DNA from: Desulfobacteraceae bacterium
Lineage (GTDB): Bacteria; Desulfobacterota; Desulfobacteria; Desulfobacterales; RPRI01
NCBI GenBank assembly: GCA_011391695.1
Contig: JAABQB010000007.1
Coordinates: 1 to 64,000, forward strand
Reading direction: 5' to 3'
Length of the DNA stretch: 64,000 nucleotides
In this document: positions 39,450 to 48,523 of the stretch, one piece after another
How positions within the stretch are numbered: position 1 is the stretch's first letter
Layout of the letters: the number at the start of each line of letters is the position of its first letter
Position numbers and translations under genes: made by a program
Notes under the pieces: generated by a model
Told to the model about the DNA's origin: nothing
What the model saw: only the letters and a program-made list of their open reading frames with translations
Database searches by the model: none

Positions 39450-40030
39450 GTGAAATCCTTTTACAGATTGATGGAAAAGAAGTTAAAGCAACGGCCGGGA
39501 TGACCCTTTTGGAAGCAGCCCGAAGTGCGGGAATATCCATCCCCACACTCTGTCATCACGAAAAATTGGAACCGTTTGGCGGGTGCCGGCTTTGCATCGT
39601 GGAAGTAGAAGAGCGTGGCTGGACAAGGCTCGTTGTTTCGTGCGTTTACCCGGTTGGGAAAAATCTGATCATAAGAACCAGATCCGAGAAGGTGGACAGA
39701 ATCCGCAAAATGATTATAGAGCTGTTGATGGCTCATGCACCGGATGCTTTCGAATTGCTGGATTTGGCTCAAGAGTACGGCGCAAACAGGGACCGTTTTG
39801 AAAAAGAGGCCTCATTTTGCATTCATTGTGGTCTATGTGTAAGATACTGCGCTGAGGTCAAGAAGAAGAACGCTGTTGGATTCGTTGACAGAGGAATAAG
39901 AAAAGAGATCAGTTTTATTCCGGAAATCGCTTCTAAAGAGTGCAATAACTGCAAGGAATGTTTTCAGCTCTGCCCGACATCGTATCTACAGGCAGCTTTT
40001 GTTTTAACCCAATCCCTCGCGTTTCCTTAA
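39446..40030 (+). CDS. bamI: BamI-like NuoG N-terminal-type ferredoxin protein
   Basis: 194 aa; [2Fe-2S] motif TLCHHEKLEPFGGCRLCIVEV and two [4Fe-4S] motifs. Confidence 0.87.
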   Translation: MSEILLQIDGKEVKATAGMTLLEAARSAGISIPTLCHHEKLEPFGGCRLCIVEVEERGWTRLVVSCVYPVGKNLIIRTRSEKVDRIRKMIIELLMAHAPDAFELLDLAQEYGANRDRFEKEASFCIHCGLCVRYCAEVKKKNAVGFVDRGIRKEISFIPEIASKECNNCKECFQLCPTSYLQAAFVLTQSLAFP

Positions 40031-40085
40031 TATGACGCTCACTTTTAAACGGCCGAACATAAAAAGCAATATATAGGAGGATAAT

Positions 40086-40868
40086 TTGAAAATTCTCACA
40101 ACAGTAAAAAAAGTAGTTGATGTGGAATTAAATATCCATTTGAAGGATGGCGTTATTGTTGAAGACGGGTTGCAATATGTTATAAACGCCTGGGATGAAA
40201 GCGCCGTTGAAGCCTCTGTCCGACTTAAGGAGAATAAAGGCGCTGAAACGACATTGGTGAGCATCGGCGGCGGAGACAACTCGGATATGATCCGAAGATG
40301 CTATGCCATGGGAATTGAAAAGGGGATTCATATTGATGATCCGGCGCTGGCTAAAGCCGATTCATCAATCTTTGCCAAGGTGTTGCAAAAGGTTTACGAA
40401 AAGGGAAATTATGATCTTGTCATCACCGGCAAACAAGCCCAGGATACGGATAGCGGACAAACCGGAATCATATTGGCGGAGTATTTGGGATTACCGTGCG
40501 TCAGCAATGTAATTGCCATCGAAGTGATGGACGATAAACACATTAAAGTATCCCGATCAGGGGATGACGGAACCGAAATTGTTGAACTGGAGTTACCCGC
40601 CGTGATTACGGTTGATGTCAGTATTAATGAACCTCGACTGCCCCAAATGCGCGGCATCATGATGGCAAAGAAAAAGGCCATTGATGTAATGGATCTGGCG
40701 GCATTAGGGACTTCACCTGATGATGTCGGATGCGCTACTCCGAAATCGGGAATTGTTGAATTTATGGCATCGAAAATGCGTAAAGCCGGGAAAAAATTTG
40801 AAGGCGATGCCGCTGAAATCACCGCCCAGGTCGTTAATCTTTTGGCCAATGAAGCAAAGGTTTTATAG
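40086..40868 (+). CDS. etfB: Electron transfer flavoprotein beta subunit
   Basis: 260 aa; TGKQAQDTDSGQTGIILAEYLGLPCVSNV. Confidence 0.93.
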   Translation: MKILTTVKKVVDVELNIHLKDGVIVEDGLQYVINAWDESAVEASVRLKENKGAETTLVSIGGGDNSDMIRRCYAMGIEKGIHIDDPALAKADSSIFAKVLQKVYEKGNYDLVITGKQAQDTDSGQTGIILAEYLGLPCVSNVIAIEVMDDKHIKVSRSGDDGTEIVELELPAVITVDVSINEPRLPQMRGIMMAKKKAIDVMDLAALGTSPDDVGCATPKSGIVEFMASKMRKAGKKFEGDAAEITAQVVNLLANEAKVL

Positions 40869-40919
40869 CCAACTGTCATAATTTGACAATAACCGGATAA
40901 CTACAAGGAAAACAATATT

Positions 40920-41879
40920 ATGGCTAAAGTACTCGTAATTGCAGACATCAAACAAGGTGTACTAAAAGGCAGTACTGCCGAGCTTTTATCAAAAGCCAAA
41001 TCCATTGGTGCGGAAACCGCAGTGGTGGCGATTGGCTGTAATATCAATATGTTAATTCCAAACTTGGTAAGCGCAGGTTCAGATACTCAATATGTAGCCG
41101 ATGATCCGGGACTGGAGCTTTTTTCGGCTGGTCCATATGCATCCTGTGTGGTTGACGCCGCCAAAAAATTTGATGCCAATCTGATCTGGTTCGGTTTTTC
41201 CGAAAACAGCAAAGCCTTGGCCCCAAGGGTTGCAGCTCGGCTGGATGCAGCATGTGCCACTGAAATTACCGACGTGATGCTTTCCGGAGATCAAATCGAA
41301 GTAATAAGACCCGCCATCACAAATAAAGTGATTCAACGCGTCAAAGTTAATACCAAAAAACTGGTGGCAGTTGTCAGAGCGGGCGCTTTCGAGGCTACTA
41401 AAGGAATCGCAGGAACTGAAAACGTAGTCAAACTCTCTCCTCCGGAGCAAGATTTAAAGGCCTTGATCAAGAAAATTCTGACTGATGCAAGCGGTGAAAT
41501 AGATCTTGCCGATGCCGACATCGTCGTTTCAGTGGGGCGAGGAGCTAAAGATCTGGCCGGAGTCAATCTCGTAAAAGAACTGGCCACAGATCTAAAAGCC
41601 GGATTTGGCTCATCCCGCGCTATGGTAGATGCCGGTTTAATGGCACATAATAAGCAAGTCGGGCAAACCGGTAAAATTGTAGCGCCTACCCTTTATGTGG
41701 CAATCGGTATCTCCGGAGCCATTCAGCACCTTGCGGGAATGAACGGCTCAAAAGTGATTCTGGCTGTTAATAAAGATCCAGAAGCACCCATCTTCAACGT
41801 GGCTGACTATGGTATCGTCGGAGATCTCTTCGAGGTGGTTCCGATTCTCCGTGAAGAGATCAAAAAGATTAGACATTAG
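40920..41879 (+). CDS. etfA: Electron transfer flavoprotein alpha subunit
   Basis: 319 aa; VSVGRGAKDLAGVNLVKELATDLKAGFGSSRAMVDAGL and QVGQTGKIVAPTLYVAIGISGAIQHLAGM. Confidence 0.94.
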   Translation: MAKVLVIADIKQGVLKGSTAELLSKAKSIGAETAVVAIGCNINMLIPNLVSAGSDTQYVADDPGLELFSAGPYASCVVDAAKKFDANLIWFGFSENSKALAPRVAARLDAACATEITDVMLSGDQIEVIRPAITNKVIQRVKVNTKKLVAVVRAGAFEATKGIAGTENVVKLSPPEQDLKALIKKILTDASGEIDLADADIVVSVGRGAKDLAGVNLVKELATDLKAGFGSSRAMVDAGLMAHNKQVGQTGKIVAPTLYVAIGISGAIQHLAGMNGSKVILAVNKDPEAPIFNVADYGIVGDLFEVVPILREEIKKIRH

Positions 41880-42034
41880 GAGCCAATTGCAAAAGTCGTC
41901 ATTCCCGTGCAAACGGGAATCCAGGAATTTTTGCAGCATATTGAAAAGGCTGGATAGCGCTGGTGCTTCGCTATGTGCCCCACTTTCGTGGGAATGACAA
42001 ATTCTTCTCTTTTTAGGGCTTTTGTAATTGGCTC
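41880..42034. repeat. Intergenic TIR element (family 2, copy E) abutting the etfA stop
   Basis: GAGCCAATTGCAAAAGT (41880-41896) / GCTTTTGTAATTGGCTC (42018-42034); the core aligns with the reverse complement of 54271-54404. Confidence 0.85.
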
Positions 42035-42143
42035 GTTAGTCCAAGATTTCTAATTTCGATTTGTACCAAGCCTGTATTTACAGGAAACGCTGCGATGAGG
42101 CAATTCCAAGACCATAAAACAGAGCTTTGATTTCCTCGCATAT

Positions 42144-44285
42144 TTGCGACAAATTCAGTATATGGATGAGGTATTTATGAATCCACTTTTGATGTCTTTA
42201 CTTCTCATTGTAGGGCTGGGGCTTTTCGGCCGCACAATGTATCATAAAATCCTGTTGCTGACGGCTCTTGAACCCGCTGACCGGGCCGGTCATATCAAAG
42301 AACGACTTAAGAATATGGTGATTCTGGCAATTGGTCAGAAACGTCTCGTAGGAAGGAAAAAAGAGTGGGCATCGGGTATCATGCACGCTTTAATATTTTG
42401 GGGATTCTGCATTCTGTTAATTCGTAGCCTGAATTTATATGGAGAAGGATTCATAAAAGGATATCAGCTGCCTTTTTTTGGCGATGATTATATGCTGGGT
42501 TATCTCTATATCGCCCTGAAAGACATCATGGAATGCATTGTTTTGCTGATGGTTATTTATGCCATCTTTCGCCGTGCGGTTCTTAAACCGGAACGATTGC
42601 ACAATACATGGGAGGCGTATTTTGTTTTGGCCATGATTGGGGTCTTGATGATTTCCGATCTCTTGCACGATGGCGCCCGGTATAACTTAATTATGTTACA
42701 CAACAACCCTGAGCAGCTTCATTTTTTTAATAACCCGCGGTATGGTTCTGAATTTCTTTGGACACCTGTTTCCGTGGGAGCAGCGGCACTCATATCCGGG
42801 GTGAGCGCGGATGCCTCCGGCAATATCATGGTCAGTATGTTTTGGTTGCATATCATGACACAATTGACCTTTCTTAATTTTCTGCCCTTGGGAAAACACT
42901 TTCATGTCATTACCTCGCTTCCCAATGTGTTTTTTAAGAACCTGGGATATCCCCATGAGAAGCCGAGGCTTTTGGATTTGGAAGATGAATCGGCCTGGGA
43001 AAACGAATCGCTGGGAATCAAACACATCCACCAGCTTAACTGGAAACAGGGATTGGATCTTTACACCTGTACCGAGTGCGGCCGATGTAAAGAGGTTTGC
43101 CCCGCTTATACCACCGACAAACCGTTAAATCTGCATGACTTCAATGATAAACTGAAATTTGAACTATTCGATAATGCGGACAACATTATTAAAAGAGCGA
43201 AGCTATCCGCCACCAAGAAAGAAAATGGGAACACCGACCTGACTGACAAAATTAAAGCTGAGAAGGCCGAGCTTAACAGTAAAAAGCAGCTTATTGGTGA
43301 CGTGATCGCCGAAGAGACGCTTTGGGCCTGTACCACCTGCCGCGCCTGTGAAGAAGTCTGTCCTGTGACCATCGAACATGTTCCCCGCATAATCGCCATG
43401 AGACAGGGGCAGACGACTATGGCGGAAGCCTATCCCAAAGAATTGAACAAGGCACTTAAAGGACTGGAGCGGAATGGCAATCCCTGGGGAATCGGATATG
43501 ATAAACGCGCCGATTGGGCGGACGGGTCAGGCGTTAAAATCATGGTGGATGATGCTGACGTCGAATATTTATTATGGGTTGGCTGTGCCGGTTCATTCGA
43601 TGATCGAACAAAAAAAGTATCAACCAGCCTGGTCAAAATTCTGCAAAAGGCGGATATCAGCTTTGCGATTCTGGGGGTGGAAGAAAAATGCACCGGCGAC
43701 TTTGCCAGACGTGTCGGCAATGAGATGTTGTACCAAATGATGGCAAAAGAAAACATCGAAATCCTGAATAATTACAAGGTAAAAAAAATTATCACGGCAT
43801 GCCCCCATTGTTTCAATACGCTTAAGCATGAATACCCGCAAATGGGAGGGAATTATAAAGTAATCCATCATACGGAGTTAATCGATCAGCTCGTAAAAAC
43901 AGGCAAAATCACCTTAAACAAATCATTGGAAGGATCTCTGACATACCACGATCCATGCTATTTGGGACGATACAATTCGGTTTATGATCAACCCAGATCG
44001 ATTTTGCAGTCCATATCAAAAGATGGACTAAAAGAACTCGGCCGGCATGGGCGGGAAAGTTTTTGTTGCGGTGCCGGTGGGGGAAGAATGTGGATGGAAG
44101 AGACCATTGGTAAAAGAATCAATCTGGAACGAGCGGAAGAAATCGTCGGCAGGAAGATTGCGAATGTGGCGGTGGGTTGCCCGTTCTGCTTAACCATGCT
44201 CGAAGACGGTATGAAAGAACTGAATAAAGAAGAGGAAATCAAAACACAGGATATCGCCGAACTCGTGGCGAAGAATATGGCGTGA
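42144..44285 (+). CDS. Membrane FeS oxidoreductase, candidate ETF:(mena)quinone oxidoreductase (EMO-like; NarI-like membrane domain + HdrD-like CCG domains)
   Basis: 713 aa (start may be ATG 42177); several N-terminal TM segments, CTECGRCKEVCPAY, CTTCRACEEVCPV and SFCCGAGGGRMWMEE; immediately after etfBA. Confidence 0.85.
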   Translation: MRQIQYMDEVFMNPLLMSLLLIVGLGLFGRTMYHKILLLTALEPADRAGHIKERLKNMVILAIGQKRLVGRKKEWASGIMHALIFWGFCILLIRSLNLYGEGFIKGYQLPFFGDDYMLGYLYIALKDIMECIVLLMVIYAIFRRAVLKPERLHNTWEAYFVLAMIGVLMISDLLHDGARYNLIMLHNNPEQLHFFNNPRYGSEFLWTPVSVGAAALISGVSADASGNIMVSMFWLHIMTQLTFLNFLPLGKHFHVITSLPNVFFKNLGYPHEKPRLLDLEDESAWENESLGIKHIHQLNWKQGLDLYTCTECGRCKEVCPAYTTDKPLNLHDFNDKLKFELFDNADNIIKRAKLSATKKENGNTDLTDKIKAEKAELNSKKQLIGDVIAEETLWACTTCRACEEVCPVTIEHVPRIIAMRQGQTTMAEAYPKELNKALKGLERNGNPWGIGYDKRADWADGSGVKIMVDDADVEYLLWVGCAGSFDDRTKKVSTSLVKILQKADISFAILGVEEKCTGDFARRVGNEMLYQMMAKENIEILNNYKVKKIITACPHCFNTLKHEYPQMGGNYKVIHHTELIDQLVKTGKITLNKSLEGSLTYHDPCYLGRYNSVYDQPRSILQSISKDGLKELGRHGRESFCCGAGGGRMWMEETIGKRINLERAEEIVGRKIANVAVGCPFCLTMLEDGMKELNKEEEIKTQDIAELVAKNMA

Positions 44286-44326
44286 GTCTAACCCAAACCG
44301 GAAAAGCCGGGAATCTTTGAACAGTT

Positions 44327-44764
44327 CTACTCAAGATTCTTTTTGAGATTTATGAATTCGCTCCTGTCGAAACCCAGGGTTTTGAAAAAAGAGAGAAGAT
44401 CGGTGGAGTCCCACTTGACGGAAGTATAAATATACTTGATTTTTTTATTCTTGTAATACTTAAAAATTTCCCTGGCCATTTTTTCGCCGATTCCCCTGCC
44501 CATGAATTTTGGGTTGACGCCGAGGTTGGCTATCCATGCGCTTTTAGCTATGCCGAATCCCCCTGTTAGTGTGTAGCTTATCAGATAACCGACTAATTTC
44601 CCATTCAGTTCGGCCACAAAACTGGCATCTTCTTTCCTCTGGGCCTGTTTCGCAACAATGTTTTTAAAACCGCCGACGCTGGCTGTTTTTGTTATGGAGA
44701 GGTATATTTTGCTGATTTCTCCAGCATCTTCACTTTTAAGTTTTCTGATGAGTATTTTATCCAC
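44327..44764 (-). CDS. GNAT family N-acetyltransferase
   Basis: 145 aa; AWIANLGVNPKFMGRGIGEKMAREIFKYYKNKKIKYIYTSVKWDS. Confidence 0.85.
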   Translation of the reverse strand: MDKILIRKLKSEDAGEISKIYLSITKTASVGGFKNIVAKQAQRKEDASFVAELNGKLVGYLISYTLTGGFGIAKSAWIANLGVNPKFMGRGIGEKMAREIFKYYKNKKIKYIYTSVKWDSTDLLSFFKTLGFDRSEFINLKKNLE

Positions 44765-44782
44765 AAGCTGTTTCCTCTGAAA

Positions 44783-44989
44783 TTAATCTGTCCTGATTAT
44801 TTTAACCTGATGGCCGACCCAGTCGGGTGGAAGATAGACCCTTCCGCTGTTACCACTGAGCTTGACCTCTTTTTCGATCATCTCTTCGCCGTAAATTTCG
44901 AATTTCACCTTTGTTTTTGCTGATACGGGAACGCTATCGTCGGTTTTGGAGTTTCTTTCGGTAAGCACTATTAAACAACCCTTTTTCAA
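44783..44989 (-). CDS. Small DUF2080-like (transposon-associated) protein
   Basis: 68 aa; IEKEVKLSGNSGRVYLPPDWVGHQVKIIR resembles DUF2080. Confidence 0.5.
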   Translation of the reverse strand: MKKGCLIVLTERNSKTDDSVPVSAKTKVKFEIYGEEMIEKEVKLSGNSGRVYLPPDWVGHQVKIIRTD

Positions 44990-45269
44990 TGTAAATATAA
45001 CAGTTTAAATTGATAATTCCTTTAGATAACCTGATTTCAATAGATAGGTAAAACAAAAAACAACCTGATAAAAGAAATCATGCTATCATTATGCTATATC
45101 GATATCATCCAGTCAGATTTTGGTCAAGATGTAATTTATACAAAGGTCTCTTTTGAGAATCAGTTGATTTTTTAAGCGGTATGATTTAAGTCACCCGCAT
45201 GAAAACAGATCTTCATTGCCACGGCGGATATTTGAACAATAAATCACATGTACCGGGAGAATTTCTTAA

Positions 45270-46382
45270 ATGAATAACTTGGCCCTGTTCCACCGGATAG
45301 CAAAAAACCCCGATGAATATGGAAGAGAACTGAAGAAGAGCGGCAGGAAAATAGTCGGTTATTTTTGTTCTTACACGCCCGAGGAGATAATATTGGCCGC
45401 GGGAGCCGTTCCTTTCAGGATTTTTGGGAAAGGAGATGTTTCCCTTGCGGATGCTCATTTGCAGGCCTATAGTTGCAGTCTTATCCGCGGAGCCCTTGAA
45501 GATGCTTTATCCGGAGGGCTTGATTTTCTTGACGGGGCGGTTTTTCCACATACCTGCGATTCAATCCAGAGGCTTTCCGATATATGGCGGATAAATGCAA
45601 ATACAGGATTTCATATCGATGTTGTGCTGCCGGTCAAACTTGATACGAAAAGTTCGAAAGAATACATGGCCGATGTTATAAAAAAATTCATTCGCGATAT
45701 TGAAAAAAGCCTCGGGATAGAGATTTCGGCTGACGACCTCAGGGCTTCAGCAGGTAAATATAACCAGATAAGGGCATATCTTAAAAAGATATATGAGATA
45801 AGAAGTAAAAACCCCGCTGTTATACGAAGCAGTGATGTTCACGCCATAATCAAGGCTTCCATGTTTATGGACAGGGATCTGCTCTTAAAAGAACTCGCCT
45901 CGTTCACCGAAGATCTGCAGATAGAAGGAGAGAAGATGAAGCAGGGCGGCAAAAGAGTTGTTCTTGCCGGCGGGGTCTGCAACCTGCCTGATATTTACAC
46001 GCTTATTGAAGATTCGGGCGGAGCTGTTGTCTGGGATGATTTTTGCACCGGCTCACGATATATTGAAGGGGAAATAGATTTAAGCGCTGATATTCTTGAA
46101 TCAACAGCCGGAAGGTATTCGGAGCGCATTGTTTGTCCGGCTAAGCATTCGGGACTTTTCCCAAGGGGTGAGCATCTTGTGAAAATCGCAAAAGAAAATA
46201 ATGCAAAAGGAGTAATATTCCTGTTCCTGAAATTTTGCGATCCCCACTCTTTTGATTATCCGTACATGAAAGAGATGCTGGATAAAGAAGGGATACCGAG
46301 CATGCTGTTTGAAGTTGAAGATCAGTTGCCGTCAGAAGGACAATTTAAGACAAGGTGCGAGGCGTTCCTTGAAATGATATAA
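45270..46382 (+). CDS. 2-hydroxyacyl-CoA dehydratase / benzoyl-CoA reductase BcrC-like subunit
   Basis: 370 aa HgdB-family protein (GRKIVGYFCSYTPEEIILAAGAVPFRIFG; HTCDSIQRLSDIWR). Confidence 0.87.
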   Translation: MNNLALFHRIAKNPDEYGRELKKSGRKIVGYFCSYTPEEIILAAGAVPFRIFGKGDVSLADAHLQAYSCSLIRGALEDALSGGLDFLDGAVFPHTCDSIQRLSDIWRINANTGFHIDVVLPVKLDTKSSKEYMADVIKKFIRDIEKSLGIEISADDLRASAGKYNQIRAYLKKIYEIRSKNPAVIRSSDVHAIIKASMFMDRDLLLKELASFTEDLQIEGEKMKQGGKRVVLAGGVCNLPDIYTLIEDSGGAVVWDDFCTGSRYIEGEIDLSADILESTAGRYSERIVCPAKHSGLFPRGEHLVKIAKENNAKGVIFLFLKFCDPHSFDYPYMKEMLDKEGIPSMLFEVEDQLPSEGQFKTRCEAFLEMI

Positions 46383-46410
46383 TAAAAGAGTTCGATAAAG
46401 GGAGAAGATA

Positions 46411-47652
46411 ATGACCACTGAAGGCCAGGCCCCGGATCCGGAAAAAGAAAAACGAAAGATAAAATCGGTCAAAAAAATGAAAGAGATCATGACAAATTAC
46501 TACATCGAGGCAAAATCGGCCGAACAGACGGGAAAGAAAGTCGCATGGATTACAAGCGGCGGCCCCGTCGAGCCTCTTATAGTAATGGATATAATTCCGG
46601 TATATCCCGAAAACCACGGGGCGATGATAGGAGCGTCCAAGATGGGAGTTGACCTGTGCGAAAAATCCGAACAGATGGGCTATTCGAGAGACCTCTGTTC
46701 TTACGCCCGGTCGGATATAGCCTGCGCTCCTGTAAATGGCGGTCCTATCGGAGGGCTCCCAAGGCCTGACATGCTTGTATGCTGCAACAATATATGCGGA
46801 ACAGTGCTGAAATGGTATGAGGTCCAGGCAAGATATTTCAATGTGCCGCTTTTTATTCTCGACACGCCTTTCTGTCATACTGAATTTTCGGATGAGGCAA
46901 GAAAATATGTCAGAAAGCAGGTTGACGAATACATTGAGTTTCTGGAAATGGTGTGCGGGAAGAAATGTGATTTTGACAGGATGGCTGAAGTTGGAAAACT
47001 TTCTGTAAGAGGGCAGCGACTCTGGCAGGAAGTGCTGGATACGGCAGCGCATAAACCGGCGCCCATGAGCGCTTTTGACGCGTTTTTTCATCTTGCGCTG
47101 ATTGTAACACTTCGCGGGACGCAGACCGTTATTGATTACTATACCGGGTTGCTTGAGGAGATGAGGGAGCGGATAACATCAGGAATCAGCGCTGTCCCTG
47201 ATGAAAAATACAGGCTCCTGTGGGATAATCTGCCCGTATGGTATAAGACAAAATGGCTTTCAGAAAAGTTTGCCGCACACGATGCCTGCCTGGTGGCTGA
47301 TACCTACACATCAGCATGGTGCGGCTCTTTGAAATACATAGACGAAAACGATTTTCTGGGTACCATGGCCGAAGGGTATTCGAGGATATACCTTAATATC
47401 GGTGTTGATGAAATGGCAGAGACAGTAATAGAGATGGTAGATAAATATGATGCGGATGGAGTTGTCATGCATTCGAACAGAAGCTGCAAACCCTACTCCC
47501 TTGGCCAGTATGACATCCAGAGGATTGTGCAGGAAAAAAGAGAAATTCCCACTCTGATGATAGAGGCTGACATGGTTGATGAAAGAAGCTTTTCTGAAAG
47601 CCAGATCGAAACAAGAATAGATGCATTCATGGAAGTATTAAAGGCAAGGTGA
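46411..47652 (+). CDS. 2-hydroxyacyl-CoA dehydratase / benzoyl-CoA reductase BcrB-like subunit
   Basis: 413 aa HgdB-family (GKKVAWITSGGPVEPLIVMDIIPVYPENHGAMIGA; MHSNRSCKPYSLGQYDIQRIV). Confidence 0.87.
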   Translation: MTTEGQAPDPEKEKRKIKSVKKMKEIMTNYYIEAKSAEQTGKKVAWITSGGPVEPLIVMDIIPVYPENHGAMIGASKMGVDLCEKSEQMGYSRDLCSYARSDIACAPVNGGPIGGLPRPDMLVCCNNICGTVLKWYEVQARYFNVPLFILDTPFCHTEFSDEARKYVRKQVDEYIEFLEMVCGKKCDFDRMAEVGKLSVRGQRLWQEVLDTAAHKPAPMSAFDAFFHLALIVTLRGTQTVIDYYTGLLEEMRERITSGISAVPDEKYRLLWDNLPVWYKTKWLSEKFAAHDACLVADTYTSAWCGSLKYIDENDFLGTMAEGYSRIYLNIGVDEMAETVIEMVDKYDADGVVMHSNRSCKPYSLGQYDIQRIVQEKREIPTLMIEADMVDERSFSESQIETRIDAFMEVLKAR

Positions 47653-47658
47653 AAAGAG

Positions 47659-48426
47659 ATGGTTACTTTGGGGATTGATGTAGGATCTATTACTGCCAAG
47701 GCCGCCCTGGTCAAGGATGGAAAGCTTTTGTCAACCGCGGTTATTGTTACGGGCTATAACTCGAAAAATGCGGGGGAGGCTGTTTTTGAAAAGATCCTTT
47801 CGGAAGCGGGTGTCAACCGGGCCGAAATTAAAGGAATTGTTGCCACAGGCTACGGCAGAAACAGCGTATCTTTTGCGGGAAAAAGCATAACCGAGATAAC
47901 GTGTCATGCAGCCGGAGCACATTTCCTGAATCCTGCTGTTCGCTCTGTGATAGACATAGGAGGGCAGGACAGCAAGGCGATAGTCATGGATGAAGCGGGA
48001 AAAGTGAAGGATTTCGCCATGAATGACAAGTGTGCCGCAGGGACGGGCAGATTCCTCGAAGTGATGGCAAGAGCGCTTGAAGTTGATATAAATGATTTTG
48101 GATCAATGTCCCTTAAGGCCGACAATCCGGCAAAGATAAGCAGCCTTTGCACGGTATTTGCCGAATCTGAAGTGATATCGCTTATCGCGAAAGGCGAAAA
48201 ACGGAAGAACATAATAGCAGGAATTCATGAATCTATCGGCTCAAGGGTCGCAGCAATGGCGGGAAGGCTTGGCCTGACTTCTCCTGTCATGATGACTGGC
48301 GGAGTTGCGAAGAATATAGGGGTTGTAAAAGCGCTCGAGGGCAAGACAGGCAAATCGATAGAGGTTTCAGACATGGCGCAGTTAACCGGAGCAATAGGCG
48401 CCGCGCTTATTGCTATGACACTTTGA
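47659..48426 (+). CDS. BadF/BadG/BcrA/BcrD/HgdC-type ATPase (dehydratase/reductase activase)
   Basis: 255 aa; GIDVGSITAKAALVKDG, DIGGQDSKAIVMD and NDKCAAGTGRFLEVMARALEVD. Confidence 0.92.
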   Translation: MVTLGIDVGSITAKAALVKDGKLLSTAVIVTGYNSKNAGEAVFEKILSEAGVNRAEIKGIVATGYGRNSVSFAGKSITEITCHAAGAHFLNPAVRSVIDIGGQDSKAIVMDEAGKVKDFAMNDKCAAGTGRFLEVMARALEVDINDFGSMSLKADNPAKISSLCTVFAESEVISLIAKGEKRKNIIAGIHESIGSRVAAMAGRLGLTSPVMMTGGVAKNIGVVKALEGKTGKSIEVSDMAQLTGAIGAALIAMTL

Positions 48427-48523
48427 GACCATGATGCCTTTGCATAACAACTGATTGAGGGGTCCGGAATTACCCCGCCAGACTTAAATTGGTAAAGGGC
48501 TCACCATATTAAGGGAATAACGA

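Noticed and set aside
41880-42034. Possible CRISPR array from the ATTCCCGTGCAAACGGGAAT-type repeats at 41.9 and 54.3 kb
   Set aside because: Single palindromic elements at separate loci with no regular repeat-spacer series and no cas genes.
46345-47091. 248-aa minus-strand ORF
   Set aside because: Shadow ORF fully antisense to the well-supported HgdB-family gene at 46411-47652; no recognisable domain.
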